Shown one piece after another: positions 19,866 through 29,115 of a stretch of DNA of 64,000 nt; within the stretch, counting starts at the first letter, position 1, and every line of letters starts with the position of its first letter. The notes below the pieces were generated by a model that saw nothing but the letters and a program-made list of their open reading frames with translations, had not been told where the DNA came from and did not search any database. Source of the DNA: Stutzerimonas xanthomarina DSM 18231 (GTDB lineage Bacteria > Pseudomonadota > Gammaproteobacteria > Pseudomonadales > Pseudomonadaceae); the NCBI RefSeq assembly GCF_900129835.1, contig NZ_FQXA01000006.1, positions 186,001 through 250,000 on the forward strand. Direction: 5' to 3'. The translations under genes and the position numbers were made by a program.

Positions 19866-20771
19866 TCAGCATGCCCGGCATTCGGTTGACTCAAGGGGCG
19901 CTGTTGTCCATGGATTGCGGCCCTCGTCTATCCAGCCCAGGGTTGCCTGCCAGAAGCCGTGCCGGTGGCGCTCATGGAACAGATCGAAATGCCCGACCCG
20001 CGCCAGACCCAGCTCGGCGGGGCTGAGCCGCACATGTTCACAAGTACTGTTCCGGTAATAACTCAAGCCTCGTTCGATAGCCGGCAACGTGCCGTACTCA
20101 TCATCCGTGACGCTCACCGCGAGAATCGGTGCGCGGACCGCGGCAAAGCGTTGCAGCACTTCGTCACGTTCGTGAGCCGGATAGCTGCTTTCCAGCCGTG
20201 CGCGGCGAAACGCCCACTCCAGCGCGACACCGGCTGGCAGGTCTTCCAGCCAGCCCAGGCGCCGCCCAGGGAAATAACCGCATAGCGCTGTCAGGGCAGG
20301 CATGAATAGATGCCATTTGGCGAACATCTGCCAGCGCTGCGCCGAAGCATAATCCGACCAATAGGCGTATTGCGCACCGACGCTGAGAAAGCGATCCACC
20401 TCTGTTGCCGCCGTCGCGAAACCAGGCAGGAAGCCGCCGATGCTGTGCCCTACTGCCACCAACAGACCCTCTGAATCGCGGGCGCGCATCCAGCGCACTG
20501 CCGCATCGAAGTCATAGTCACCCCAGTCACGCCAGCGAATCTTAACGCCGCGCAGGCTGGCCGGACGCGACCCACCGATGCCACGGTAGTCGTAAGTCAG
20601 CACCGCATAGCCCTGCTCGCGCAGGAAACCGGCGTAACGCGCGTAGTAGCGGGCCAGCACGCCAGTCGCGCTACTGATAATCACCGAGCCGCGCGCTTCG
20701 CCAGCCGGCAACCAGAGTTGCGCGGCGAGCGGATAGCCATCACGGCATTGCAGAACTAGATGCTTGGGCAT
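19866..20771 (-). CDS. Alpha/beta hydrolase (COG4757)
   Basis: A 301-residue alpha/beta hydrolase without a signal peptide. The nucleophile elbow is GHSIGG (Ser near residue 110), the oxyanion region follows VIISSATGVLARYYARYAGF, and a late His sits in RVGHFDLFHER. The YDYRGIGGSRP block (residues about 61-71) is typical of COG4757. The substrate is unknown. A GTG two codons upstream is possible; ATG 20771 was preferred. It is divergent from the SLC13-type transporter. Confidence 0.88.
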   Translation of the reverse strand: MPKHLVLQCRDGYPLAAQLWLPAGEARGSVIISSATGVLARYYARYAGFLREQGYAVLTYDYRGIGGSRPASLRGVKIRWRDWGDYDFDAAVRWMRARDSEGLLVAVGHSIGGFLPGFATAATEVDRFLSVGAQYAYWSDYASAQRWQMFAKWHLFMPALTALCGYFPGRRLGWLEDLPAGVALEWAFRRARLESSYPAHERDEVLQRFAAVRAPILAVSVTDDEYGTLPAIERGLSYYRNSTCEHVRLSPAELGLARVGHFDLFHERHRHGFWQATLGWIDEGRNPWTTAPLESTECRAC

Positions 20772-21066
20772 GGGCACTTTCTGATCTGGACTCCGCTACA
20801 TCCTTGCCCACCGGAGCGGGTCTTGCCAGTGGCTGGGGCTGGAAAAGTATCCGGCGCGGAATATTTCGGCCCTAGAATGCGAGCAGTGTCTGGTTTAAAC
20901 ACCCACCCCGCTATCACTAATATCGAACGCAGCGCTGGCTCAGCACCCGCGCCAACGGCTAGTGTATGGCGGCACTAGGCGCTTCGCGTTGACGCTCTAC
21001 CTCCTGCCGCTCGGCTCTTTCATCTTCATCCGCCCACTGCGGCAAAAGCCGTTATCGGAGTTATCC

Positions 21067-22926
21067 ATGCAAAGCGATCAGCTGATCGTATTCGCTGTGC
21101 TGGCCGCCACCCTCGGGCTGTTTGTGTGGAATCGCTGGCGTTACGACATCGTCGCCCTTGGCGCATTGCTGGTGGTCGCCCTGGCCGGCATCGTGCCACC
21201 GCAAGAGGCATTCATGGGCCTTGGCCATCCGGCGGTGATCACCGTTGCCGCCGTGCTGGTGCTCAGCCGCGGCTTGCTCAATGCGGGTGTGGTGGATTCG
21301 CTGGCACGGCACCTGACCAAGGTCGGCGATCGGCCCTGGATTCAGGTAATGACGCTCACCAGCATCGTCGCGCTGTGCTCGGGCTTCATGAATAACGTCG
21401 GCGCGCTCGCGCTGTTCATGCCCGTCGCCGTCTGGATGTCGCGACAGAGCGGGCGCTCACCTTCCTATCTGCTAATGCCGCTGGCTTTCGGCTCTTTGCT
21501 CGGCGGCACCCTGACCCTGATCGGCACGCCGCCGAACATCATCATTGCCGGCTATCGGCGTGAAATCAGCGAAGCGCCGTTCGGCATGTTCGACTTCCTG
21601 CCGGTGGGCCTCGCCATCACCCTTGCCGGGGTGCTGTTGATCGCTCTGCTCTGGCGCTTGACGCCTCGTCGCGAGGACCCGAGCGGTGAGCAGGGGCTGT
21701 TCGAAATCAGCGCTTATTTGACCGAGCTGCAGATTCCGGCCGACAGCAAATACGCTGGCCGCACCCTGCATGACCTGATCGTCGCAGGCGGTGACGAGGT
21801 CGATGTAATGGTCACCGGGCTGGTACGTGCCGGAAAGTACCACCGTATGCCGTCGACCTATGAAGTTCTACGCAACGACGACATCCTGCTGGTCGAAGCT
21901 GACTCTGACAGCCTGAAGCGGTTTCTCGACGTGACGCACCTGCGTCTTGCTGCCGAAGCCGACAGCAAGGCGGACGCCCGTGAAAAAGCCGAACAGGACA
22001 AACAGCTGAAACGGAACGGTGAGCCTGACAAACAGCCCGAGGCTGCCGATTCCAAAGCCGACCGCAACGCCGAGCGCGCCCTGGCCGAGGCCATCGTCAC
22101 TGCAAGCTCGTCTTTGATCGGTACTAGCGCCTCCGGTCTAGCACTGCGTGAGCGTCATGGCGTCAACATCCTGGCCGTGGCTCGCCAAGGGCAGCGATTG
22201 CAACAGCGGCTGGGCAAGATCCGCTTTGCCGCGGGCGACATCCTGCTGTTGCAGGCGCGTGAGGATCAGCTGCAGTCGACGCTCAACAGTCTCGGTTGCC
22301 TGCCGCTGGCATCGCGCGGCCTGCGGATCACCGCACCTCGCCAGGTGCTGCTCGCCAGCAGCATCTTTGCCGCTGCGCTGGTGCTCATTGCGCTGGGCAT
22401 GGTGCCGTCCGCCGTCGCATTGGTGGGTGCCGCCCTGGCGATGATTCTGGTCGGGCTAGTCCCCACGGGGGACATCTACAAGAGCATCGACATGTCGATC
22501 ATCGTCCTGATTGCCGCGATGCTGCCCATTGGCGAAGCGCTGGAAAGCACCGGAGGCTCGCGCCTGATCGCTGATGCTCTGCTGGACGTTGGCCAGGCCG
22601 CCCCGCCGGCAGCCACCGTGGCGATCCTGATGGTGGGTGTGATGCTGCTGTCGAACGTGGTCAACAACGCCGCCGCCGCGGTGCTCGCCGCGCCCGTGGC
22701 GATCGCCCTCGCGCGCGGTATGGACGCCTCTGCCGATCCGCTATTGATGGCGGTCGCCATCGGTGCCTCCTGCGCCTTCCTGACGCCCATCGGGCACCAG
22801 TCGAACACGCTGGTCATGGCGCCCGGCGGCTACCGTTTCGGTGACTACTGGCGGCTCGGGCTGCCGCTGTCGATGCTGGTGGTGCTGGTGGCCGTTCCCG
22901 TCATTCTGTGGGTCTGGCCGCTGTAG
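21067..22926 (+). CDS. SLC13/CitMHS-type transporter with two TrkA-C domains
   Basis: A 619-residue inner-membrane transporter of the ion-transporter superfamily. The N-terminal half holds the hairpin NNVGALALFMPVAVW and the loop GTPPNIIIAGYRR. The second half repeats the pattern (VVNNAAAAVLAAPVAIALAR, then FLTPIGHQSNTLVMAPGGY). Between them lie two regulatory TrkA-C domains (residues about 205-295 and 355-420) separated by a very charged, repeat-like linker (AEADSKADAREKAEQDK and ADSKADRNAERA). The family carries dicarboxylates, sulfate or citrate; the substrate is unknown. A CGGAG ribosome site precedes ATG 21067. Confidence 0.88.
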   Translation: MQSDQLIVFAVLAATLGLFVWNRWRYDIVALGALLVVALAGIVPPQEAFMGLGHPAVITVAAVLVLSRGLLNAGVVDSLARHLTKVGDRPWIQVMTLTSIVALCSGFMNNVGALALFMPVAVWMSRQSGRSPSYLLMPLAFGSLLGGTLTLIGTPPNIIIAGYRREISEAPFGMFDFLPVGLAITLAGVLLIALLWRLTPRREDPSGEQGLFEISAYLTELQIPADSKYAGRTLHDLIVAGGDEVDVMVTGLVRAGKYHRMPSTYEVLRNDDILLVEADSDSLKRFLDVTHLRLAAEADSKADAREKAEQDKQLKRNGEPDKQPEAADSKADRNAERALAEAIVTASSSLIGTSASGLALRERHGVNILAVARQGQRLQQRLGKIRFAAGDILLLQAREDQLQSTLNSLGCLPLASRGLRITAPRQVLLASSIFAAALVLIALGMVPSAVALVGAALAMILVGLVPTGDIYKSIDMSIIVLIAAMLPIGEALESTGGSRLIADALLDVGQAAPPAATVAILMVGVMLLSNVVNNAAAAVLAAPVAIALARGMDASADPLLMAVAIGASCAFLTPIGHQSNTLVMAPGGYRFGDYWRLGLPLSMLVVLVAVPVILWVWPL

Positions 22927-23035
22927 CAGTCTTTTGCAAGCGGGGCTCAGCCATAGCGGGGTCCAAGATGTTTCGGCGTCCATACGGCCGGAACCACGGC
23001 GAAATCGCCCTGAGGTTTAAGCGCGGCGTGCACCT

Positions 23036-23464
23036 TTACTGGATGTCGACCTGCTGGATATCGAAGCCGATGCGGTTATCGCTGCTGATGCGGAACTGCA
23101 GCTTTTCACCCGGCTCGACCCGCGCCGCTCTCTCGCGTAGCAGATCGCCCTTGCCGCACAGGGTGTCGTCCTCAGGATCCGATTCGATGCTGACGATGCG
23201 CATCCCGGCCGGCACCTGCAAGCGCACCTGCTCGCCGACATGAATACGTGCCGCCAGCCTGCGATCAACCATCACCGCCACGTAGCACCCGCCGCCGCGA
23301 ATGCCGAAATCACGGGTCACTACCAGCTCGCCACCATTGGCTACAGGCGTCTGGTAACCACGCAGACGCTCCTCGGGCACCGGCGTGATGTCCTCCGGGT
23401 CCGCCTGCCAGGACGAGCAACCGGCCAAGGCGATCAGAGGAATGAGTGCCACGAGTAAACGCAT
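23036..23464 (-). CDS. Small lipoprotein, last gene of the LpoB/CsgG-like operon
   Basis: A 142-residue lipoprotein starting MRLLVALIPLIALAGCSSWQ with a perfect lipobox LAGC, so Cys16 should be lipidated. The mature part has a GGGCYVAVMVDRRLAARI strand and two further Cys residues (one in DDTLCGKG) that could form a disulphide. No family name comes to mind. It lies 79 bases after the CsgG/FlgT-like gene on the same strand with no visible terminator between them, so it is probably the last member of the operon. The C-terminus ends IGFDIQQVDIQ. Confidence 0.8.
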   Translation of the reverse strand: MRLLVALIPLIALAGCSSWQADPEDITPVPEERLRGYQTPVANGGELVVTRDFGIRGGGCYVAVMVDRRLAARIHVGEQVRLQVPAGMRIVSIESDPEDDTLCGKGDLLRERAARVEPGEKLQFRISSDNRIGFDIQQVDIQ

Positions 23465-23543
23465 GCGAGCCTTCCTTACAGTGTGGGAATCGTTGGGCAA
23501 CAATGCTGGCCACATGCAACACGGCCAGCATTTGCTCCGCTAA

Positions 23544-24734
23544 CTACCGTCGCACTATAGCTCCGGTTTCGATCAGGTCACCTTCACCACCGATGATCTT
23601 GGCGTAGGTCGTTTTTGCATTGACCCGCACTACCTGCACATCAGCGACCTTTTCTTCGAGCTGGCCAAGAGACTCGTTGGTATAGGGATCGAACATCTCT
23701 TCACCAAGAAAGTAGACGCTTAGCTTGTCACCCACCTTAAGCGTCTTACCGCCTTGGTTCAGCACCACCGTTTTGCCGTTCTTGGCTACAACCCGCATCG
23801 GGTAGATGTTCGATAACGCGCTGCTCACTAATTGCTCGGCCAGCTCCGCCGTCATGCCCGCTTGTGACGAGCCGTACTTGCTGAGCAAGCCACGGACCCC
23901 GGAATCGCTGAAGTTGAGGGTTATCGAGTCAGACCACTTGACCTGACGGGTAGCCGCCAGAATGATTTTGTAATCAAGCTGAGCACTGCCGCTGTAGGTC
24001 GTGATCGTTTCGCCGGTCAATTGCAGTGTCTTAACGTTGCGGCTGCTACGCATGCCACGGATGTTGCCTACCACAAGGTAGTCGGCACCCAACACATTGC
24101 CCGCCTTCGCCTGCTCGGCAATTGCCGCATCGCCGCCCACCCAGATCGCCTTTTCCTGCTGGAATTCCGCTCCGAACTCCCGATCCAGCACATTCAGCCG
24201 TCGCGACTGGGTAAAGAGATCGAGAACCCGATTGCGCAGCTCCGATTCGACCTTCGCTGCGGGAGTGTTGTCGCCCAGCAGCGAAAATGTCTTGCGATCG
24301 ACGTGGAACGGCATCACCGCCAGGCTGCGACGGCTGTCGGCTGACAGTCCCGGCTTTTCATACTTGATCACATGCAAAGTGATGTCGGCCCGGTAGCTGC
24401 CATCGGTTTCCTGCGCCACGTCGTGCACGTCATAGCGCGACACCACGCCACCCGTTTTCAGCTGCAGGTCGCCCTGACGAGCGACTTCAAAGCTGCTGGT
24501 GTGTGTTGCTTCGTCATTGACGCTGACACTTTGTCGTCCAGAGATGGATTGCATGACCTCCTGGCTCTCGATGGTCACGCCAGTCGCCTGCCGCAGCCCC
24601 TGAACCAGCGCATCGGCAATCGCCAGCGTGCGGTTGGCGCCGTAGCCGGTGGCATCGACGGCCTGCTCAGCCGCCAACACCGGCCCAACCAGCAGCACGA
24701 GCATGAGTCCCAACGCTTTCATTAACACAGGCAT
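23544..24734 (-). CDS. Periplasmic CsgG/FlgT-like protein
   Basis: A 396-residue secreted protein with a signal peptide (MPVLMKALGLMLVLLVGPVL, cleavage after LAA). Three parts can be seen: an N-terminal helix-sheet unit (ATGYGANRTLAIADALVQGLRQ, residues 28-49) as in LPP20/FlgT N-domains; a TolB-N/CsgG-like middle (RSLAVMPFHVDRK to LGADYLVVGNIRGM, about 135-245); and a small C-terminal beta domain (VVLNQGGKTLKVGDKLSVYF). This order matches FlgT of Vibrio, but no flagellar genes are near. There is no lipobox, so it is likely soluble or ring-forming. It is the fifth gene of the operon. Confidence 0.72.
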   Translation of the reverse strand: MPVLMKALGLMLVLLVGPVLAAEQAVDATGYGANRTLAIADALVQGLRQATGVTIESQEVMQSISGRQSVSVNDEATHTSSFEVARQGDLQLKTGGVVSRYDVHDVAQETDGSYRADITLHVIKYEKPGLSADSRRSLAVMPFHVDRKTFSLLGDNTPAAKVESELRNRVLDLFTQSRRLNVLDREFGAEFQQEKAIWVGGDAAIAEQAKAGNVLGADYLVVGNIRGMRSSRNVKTLQLTGETITTYSGSAQLDYKIILAATRQVKWSDSITLNFSDSGVRGLLSKYGSSQAGMTAELAEQLVSSALSNIYPMRVVAKNGKTVVLNQGGKTLKVGDKLSVYFLGEEMFDPYTNESLGQLEEKVADVQVVRVNAKTTYAKIIGGEGDLIETGAIVRR

Positions 24735-24744
24735 GGGATCTTCC

Positions 24745-26157
24745 TCAGAAATCGTCAGCTGACATCAAGTTGCGGCTTTGGCTCGTGCCGGCCTGACCGT
24801 CACCGCGGCGCTGCGTAGCTTGCGTATTGCTCGAGGTCCGCGCGGGTTTGAAATCGCGTAACCCTCGAGCATTTTGCTCGGCGAGCGGATGCCAGACGTA
24901 CACCACGCCGTTGATCTCGTGTCCATAAAGCGGGTGATTGGCGCTCCAGCGGAACAGTTCGCGGGTGCCCGGCAGGTTCGAAATGCTGCCGCGCGCGGCA
25001 ATCTGCCGATCCATCGTGCTGACGAACTGCAGCGTCTGTTCCTCGGACTCAGTGACGTTCTGCCCCTCGGCTGTCGCTACGCCAGTGGTTTCACGCACCA
25101 TCTTCTTGCTTTCGGTCTGTTCAGTGCTGCCGGTCGCATTGAATAGATAGGCAAAGTTCGCGTAACTCGCCGACTTGGCGCTGGCATAGGAAAGCTCACG
25201 GTTGTCCGCTCGCTGTTGAAAGTCGTCGCCACGATAGGGGTTACTCGACTGGCCGAACGATACGAGCACCGGATAGCCCTGCTCGTCGTACATGCGTCGA
25301 ATGCCAAACTCGTCGATCAATGCCGTCTTATCGGCGCGCAAGAGTTGCAGCAAGGGCTGCTGGCTGGCCTTGGTCGGGTCAGCAGCGATGTCGCCCTTGC
25401 TCTGGGCGATGTCATAGACAAACTGACGAAATTTGCTGGATGCGACGATGGCTACCGCTACGGCATGATCGCCATTTTCGTTGTAGGCCTCGAAGGTCTT
25501 CACCGGAATGACGCCGGTCAGGCTCTGGCGAGCCCGCGTCACGGTGCTCTCGGAAACAGAGCGTTCGAACATCTTGGCGCGCTTTTCCACCGGTGCGGCG
25601 CGGAATTCCTGCGGGTCGATGCCCATTTCCTGCAACTCACCGTCGAGCTTGCCTCCGACCACTGCAACCGCCTTGTCGAACAGCTCGCCGAGCTTGCCGT
25701 TTGCTCGCAGATCGGACTCGCTGAATGAGGGCATCTGCGATTTGTCGTCGAACAAGCGGCTGAGGCTCTCAGCGCGGACGCTGACGCCTAAAAATTCCAC
25801 ATACTTGGCTTGTGCCTTGAGCAGGGCGTCCTTGTAAGCCATGACGCGGGCGTTCCCCCAGTCGCGGCTGTCGGGACCTACCATCACCGAGCTGCTGGCG
25901 GTTGCGTAGAACATGCCGGGGCGATCACGGAAGGCCTGCCCCAGCGCCGAGGCTTCGAAGTCTTCAATCAATGTTTCGATTTTCAGGCCCGGATCACTGA
26001 CGTCAGGCTTCGCAGCAGCGGCAATGCTAGCGGCTGCTGTGTCCAGCTCCTGTTCGGAGATAACCGCCGCGACCGCAACCGGTTCCTGCGCATGCAGCGC
26101 GGGCACAGCGCCGGCGATGACCAACGCGACCAGTGTTTTGCCAATCAACTTTTTCAT
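24745..26157 (-). CDS. Secreted DUF6844-like protein of the LpoB operon
   Basis: A 470-residue protein with a signal peptide (MKKLIGKTLVALVIAGAVPA, cleaved after LHA). Blocks that look conserved are FYATASSSVMVGPDSRDWGN followed by ARVMAYKDALLKAQAKYVEF (residues about 82-121), a pattern of secreted proteins that sit beside LpoB-like genes. The last 40 residues are low-complexity (RTSSNTQATQRRGDGQAGTS) and end SADDF. I can assign no biochemical role. The family name is a tentative recall. It lies 10 bases after the lpoB-like gene and 10 before the CsgG/FlgT-like gene, so it is in the same transcript. Confidence 0.65.
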   Translation of the reverse strand: MKKLIGKTLVALVIAGAVPALHAQEPVAVAAVISEQELDTAAASIAAAAKPDVSDPGLKIETLIEDFEASALGQAFRDRPGMFYATASSSVMVGPDSRDWGNARVMAYKDALLKAQAKYVEFLGVSVRAESLSRLFDDKSQMPSFSESDLRANGKLGELFDKAVAVVGGKLDGELQEMGIDPQEFRAAPVEKRAKMFERSVSESTVTRARQSLTGVIPVKTFEAYNENGDHAVAVAIVASSKFRQFVYDIAQSKGDIAADPTKASQQPLLQLLRADKTALIDEFGIRRMYDEQGYPVLVSFGQSSNPYRGDDFQQRADNRELSYASAKSASYANFAYLFNATGSTEQTESKKMVRETTGVATAEGQNVTESEEQTLQFVSTMDRQIAARGSISNLPGTRELFRWSANHPLYGHEINGVVYVWHPLAEQNARGLRDFKPARTSSNTQATQRRGDGQAGTSQSRNLMSADDF

Positions 26158-26167
26158 GTCGGTGTCC

Positions 26168-26791
26168 TTACCAAGAGGTGCCCTTGGCACTGCCAAGCTT
26201 GCTGATCTGTTCCTCGCCTTCCCACACGGCGAGGCCGTTCTGCAGGTCGCTTAGGGTCATCTGGAAGTAATACTCGACCAGTTCCTTGTTGCCATCGACG
26301 CGGTTGTTGCGCTGCAGGATCTTGCCGGACAGGCTCATGTTTGGAGCCGCCAGTTTTTGTTTGACCAGGGTCGAGCGATCCACCTTGCGTGACTGGCTGA
26401 GCTCAGAAAAAGCAGTGTTCATCTGATCTTCCGCACCATTCAGGCCGATGGCGGTAGTGACCATAACCTTGCCACTGCGCAGCAGCTCAACGCGGATTTT
26501 CTTTACCAGCTGATCGGTGTCGATGCGCTGCATCGTGTCGTTCAGCACGCTCGACACGACCATGATGTGTTTCTTGCCGTCATTGCGCTCGACCGCGCCG
26601 GATTCCAGCATCGATTGCGTTGCGGCCGCAGCGGCTTGCTCGAAATCCGCAGCACTAAGGCCCAGCGTTATCGGGCGGTCGACTGAAGACGACGAGAGCA
26701 GCTGTGTCTGGGGTGCGCAGCCTACGGTTAGGCCCAATAGCGCAGCCATCCCGGCAACTCGAAAGAGGGCGGAGGCGGACTGAATCTTCAT
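26168..26791 (-). CDS. LpoB-like lipoprotein, penicillin-binding protein activator family
   Basis: A 207-residue outer-membrane lipoprotein. The signal peptide ends in the lipobox LTVGC (Cys25). The mature domain has the TolB-N fold pattern seen in LpoB: LSAADFEQAAAAATQSMLES, then HIMVVSSVLNDTMQRIDTDQ and LVKKIRVELLRSGKVMVTTA. In E. coli LpoB activates the peptidoglycan synthase PBP1b. P. aeruginosa is known to use a different activator (LpoP), so this one may have another partner. Its ATG overlaps the upstream YcfL-like stop by four bases, and ycfL and lpoB are also neighbours in E. coli. Confidence 0.82.
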   Translation of the reverse strand: MKIQSASALFRVAGMAALLGLTVGCAPQTQLLSSSSVDRPITLGLSAADFEQAAAAATQSMLESGAVERNDGKKHIMVVSSVLNDTMQRIDTDQLVKKIRVELLRSGKVMVTTAIGLNGAEDQMNTAFSELSQSRKVDRSTLVKQKLAAPNMSLSGKILQRNNRVDGNKELVEYYFQMTLSDLQNGLAVWEGEEQISKLGSAKGTSW

Positions 26792-27204
26792 GGATAACTT
26801 CCTGATGTATGAGGTTTGACGTTGGCAGGTGTGTTGATATCGAACAGGTGGATGCGGTAGTTCGTCGCTTTCGGAGACGGCGCGATGCGGTCGAGTGAAT
26901 GGCTAACCTGCGGTCGAAGCTCAAGCCGCTCCCAACGCCCGGCCAGACCTCGAAGCTCGAAACCAGAGGCATCGAGCCACTCAAAGCGAAAGCGCAGCGT
27001 CTGCCGCACATTGCTGATGCTGTGCAGGCGTACCCCGGCGCGCAGCAAGTCGCCGGAAGCCGTCCCCTCCTGCACACCTTCGATTTGCAGATAGCTGCTG
27101 GCCCGTGGCCCGATGACCAGATGCGGGTGCTCGGTATCCAGCGTTTTGGTCTGGCAGCCGGAAACGATCAGCACCGCGACCAGTAGCAGAGCGCGAATAA
27201 TCAT
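26788..27204 (-). CDS. YcfL-like lipoprotein
   Basis: A 138-residue lipoprotein with lipobox VSGC (Cys17) followed by a beta-sandwich-like domain (RAGVRLHSISNVRQTLRFRF, then EWLDASGFELRG). This matches the YcfL family, whose E. coli member sits directly upstream of lpoB. The function of YcfL is not established. It overlaps the LpoB-like gene (ATGA) and lies 10 bases after the COG3014 gene, which indicates one translationally coupled transcript. Confidence 0.82.
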   Translation of the reverse strand: MIIRALLLVAVLIVSGCQTKTLDTEHPHLVIGPRASSYLQIEGVQEGTASGDLLRAGVRLHSISNVRQTLRFRFEWLDASGFELRGLAGRWERLELRPQVSHSLDRIAPSPKATNYRIHLFDINTPANVKPHTSGSYP

Positions 27205-27214
27205 GGTTCAGGCC

Positions 27215-28654
27215 TCAGGGCTTGTAGCTGGCGATCTGGTAAACCGGTTGCGTACCCGGTGCCGCCGCCTTGACGTAGACGATGGAGAACTGTGCGTCCG
27301 GCAATTCGATTTGCAGCGGCGTCAGGAGCCCAGGTCCATTGATGGTGAGTTTGCGATCATCCGGGCGGCGCACACGTGCCACCTGCACTTCCTTCGGAAG
27401 CGCGCTCCAGATACGCGTATCGGCGCGAGTGGTAACCGCCTGATAGATGCCGGCAGCCAAGGCGCCAGCAAGTCCGCCTTCCTTACGCGCCTGATACTGA
27501 ATGACGCCCTTGGTCAGCGTACTGATGACGGCTTCGGTAACCTTCAGCGGGAACTCGCGCTTGAATTCGGTTTGCACGACGCGATCGAGGCTGGCCAGCT
27601 GCTCGGTCTTGCCTAGCGAACGCTTGCCGGAAAAAAGCTCGAGGTGATCGTAGGCCTGTTCACGCAATTTCAGCTTCGGCAATGCCAGCTGCGAGTACTC
27701 GACCTTGTTGTTAACCACAAACAGCGGAATCGGTATCAGCAGCTCTTCTACCTGAGGCCCCAAGCCGTTCTCGAAGATGACCCACACCGCAGGGTTCAGC
27801 TTCTGCTTGCGCCATTTGCCGCGTATCAAGTTGTCGACGACCTTGAGGTCAGTCTTGATCGCAGGGTTGGTGGGATTCATTCCTGCAACCCGACGCAGCG
27901 AATCCCGCGCCTTGCCCAGATCATCCTTGTCCGTGCCGCCGAGCATGAAGTACAGCCCGTGCAGGTAGTCCGTATAGGGGTTTACGAAGTCGGGGTAGAC
28001 CTGCCAGTCGGCAAGTTCGGGATAAGCGTCATACACCGTTTTTTCGGCCTGATCGCGATCAGGCTGAGGCATGCCGGCAGTCGTCGACGACGCTTGCTCG
28101 TCCTTCGCTTTCGCCTGCTTTTGCTTCAGTTCCTCAATCTTGCTGCGGAAATGCTCTTCCGCACGGCGCTGACGGTCCGCGGCACGGTTGAACTCGATGC
28201 GCGCATTCTGTGCGTCGCTGAGAAAGATGTTGTTCAGCGCTTTGTAGGTATTGATCATCACCCCGTCATACACAGCCGGCGAATACCTGTTGAGGTTATT
28301 GTTCACCAGCGTAGAGGTAAGTTTCTCGAACCCTTTGCGCGCTAGGTGCTCGGTATCCTCTTCCTTGGCCAGGTTCTCCGCTGCATCAAAGACCTGATTG
28401 CTCAGCGCAAATTGGCCGCTGGCCGTAAGAGCCGTGCCAGCCTGTAGCGACCAGAGCAGTTCAGGTTTCTGGGTAGTTGAGAGACCGCCGGCATTGGAAA
28501 GCGCTGCGTCAGCGGCAGCTTGATAGGCTCCGGAGACGTAGAGTTCGTTGAAGTCCGCCGCTTTCTGGGTGGGTGCGAGTGTCTGACAACCACTGGCCAA
28601 GGCGAAGCAGCCTGCTAGCACCAGCAATCGAGACGGGAAAGTTCTGCTGTTCAT
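27215..28654 (-). CDS. COG3014 lipoprotein, first gene of the LpoB operon
   Basis: A 479-residue lipoprotein starting MNSRTFPSRLLVLAGCFALA with lipobox LASGC (Cys23). The N-terminal 150 residues look like TPR-type helices (ELYVSGAYQAAADAALSNAG). A highly charged coiled-coil stretch follows (FRSKIEELKQKQAKAKDEQA, about 170-190), then a globular domain with VIFENGLGPQVEELLIPIPL (about 288-307), the mark of COG3014. The role is unknown. ATG 28654 was chosen because it precedes the signal peptide. It is the first gene of the six-gene operon; the promoter should be in the 460-base gap upstream. Confidence 0.8.
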   Translation of the reverse strand: MNSRTFPSRLLVLAGCFALASGCQTLAPTQKAADFNELYVSGAYQAAADAALSNAGGLSTTQKPELLWSLQAGTALTASGQFALSNQVFDAAENLAKEEDTEHLARKGFEKLTSTLVNNNLNRYSPAVYDGVMINTYKALNNIFLSDAQNARIEFNRAADRQRRAEEHFRSKIEELKQKQAKAKDEQASSTTAGMPQPDRDQAEKTVYDAYPELADWQVYPDFVNPYTDYLHGLYFMLGGTDKDDLGKARDSLRRVAGMNPTNPAIKTDLKVVDNLIRGKWRKQKLNPAVWVIFENGLGPQVEELLIPIPLFVVNNKVEYSQLALPKLKLREQAYDHLELFSGKRSLGKTEQLASLDRVVQTEFKREFPLKVTEAVISTLTKGVIQYQARKEGGLAGALAAGIYQAVTTRADTRIWSALPKEVQVARVRRPDDRKLTINGPGLLTPLQIELPDAQFSIVYVKAAAPGTQPVYQIASYKP

Positions 28655-29115
28655 GTCTTCTGGTCCTTGATCCATAAGGTCCGAGTGACACCAGGCGGGC
28701 AAATACAGCCCTGCCAAACCGGCATCCCTCAGGCCGCCAGAACAGCGATACGAACAGGAACAATGTGCAGAGATGCACTATAAGAAGCGAAGACAGGGGA
28801 CAAACAAAAAGCGTTAGAGCCATCCATGAATTCAACGACGCACGGGGCAGTCATTCAACTGCCCCGATCATTCCTTTGACGGCGTTATGTGTACCAAGCG
28901 TTGAGCATTCCGGTACAACAACAGCCCGCTGCCCTGATGGCACTTTGATACTGACCTGACTGACGGCCTCTGTCCAGTCAAAAAAACCTGTACCGGTTGC
29001 TTGACGCTTGGGTATCGGGTTCACATTTTGGACGCAACCCTATCCTCCACTCAACGAAACTTGACGCGTCGCGCGCGCCGCATCAAACGCATCGGGGTCC
29101 GTCATGCGACGGCGG
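28655..29115. other. Intergenic region upstream of the LpoB operon
   Basis: These 461 bases have no credible gene. They hold the perfect hairpin at 28843-28866. AT-richer stretches near 28780-28830 and 28975-28995 could include the operon promoter on the minus strand, but no clear -35/-10 pair can be picked. Confidence 0.5.
28843..28866. terminator. Perfect 9-bp hairpin, possible terminator
   Basis: CGGGGCAGT / ACTGCCCCG with a 6-base loop. No strong T-tract follows on either strand. It could end transcription from the DUF2188 gene before the LpoB operon promoter, or be an operator. Confidence 0.35.

Noticed and set aside
28509-28835. Small hydrophobic frame (MNSWMALTLFVCPLSSLLIV) upstream of and overlapping the COG3014 gene
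   Set aside because: Its second half runs out of frame through the start of the COG3014 gene and becomes Arg-rich and unstructured; no ribosome site supports it.
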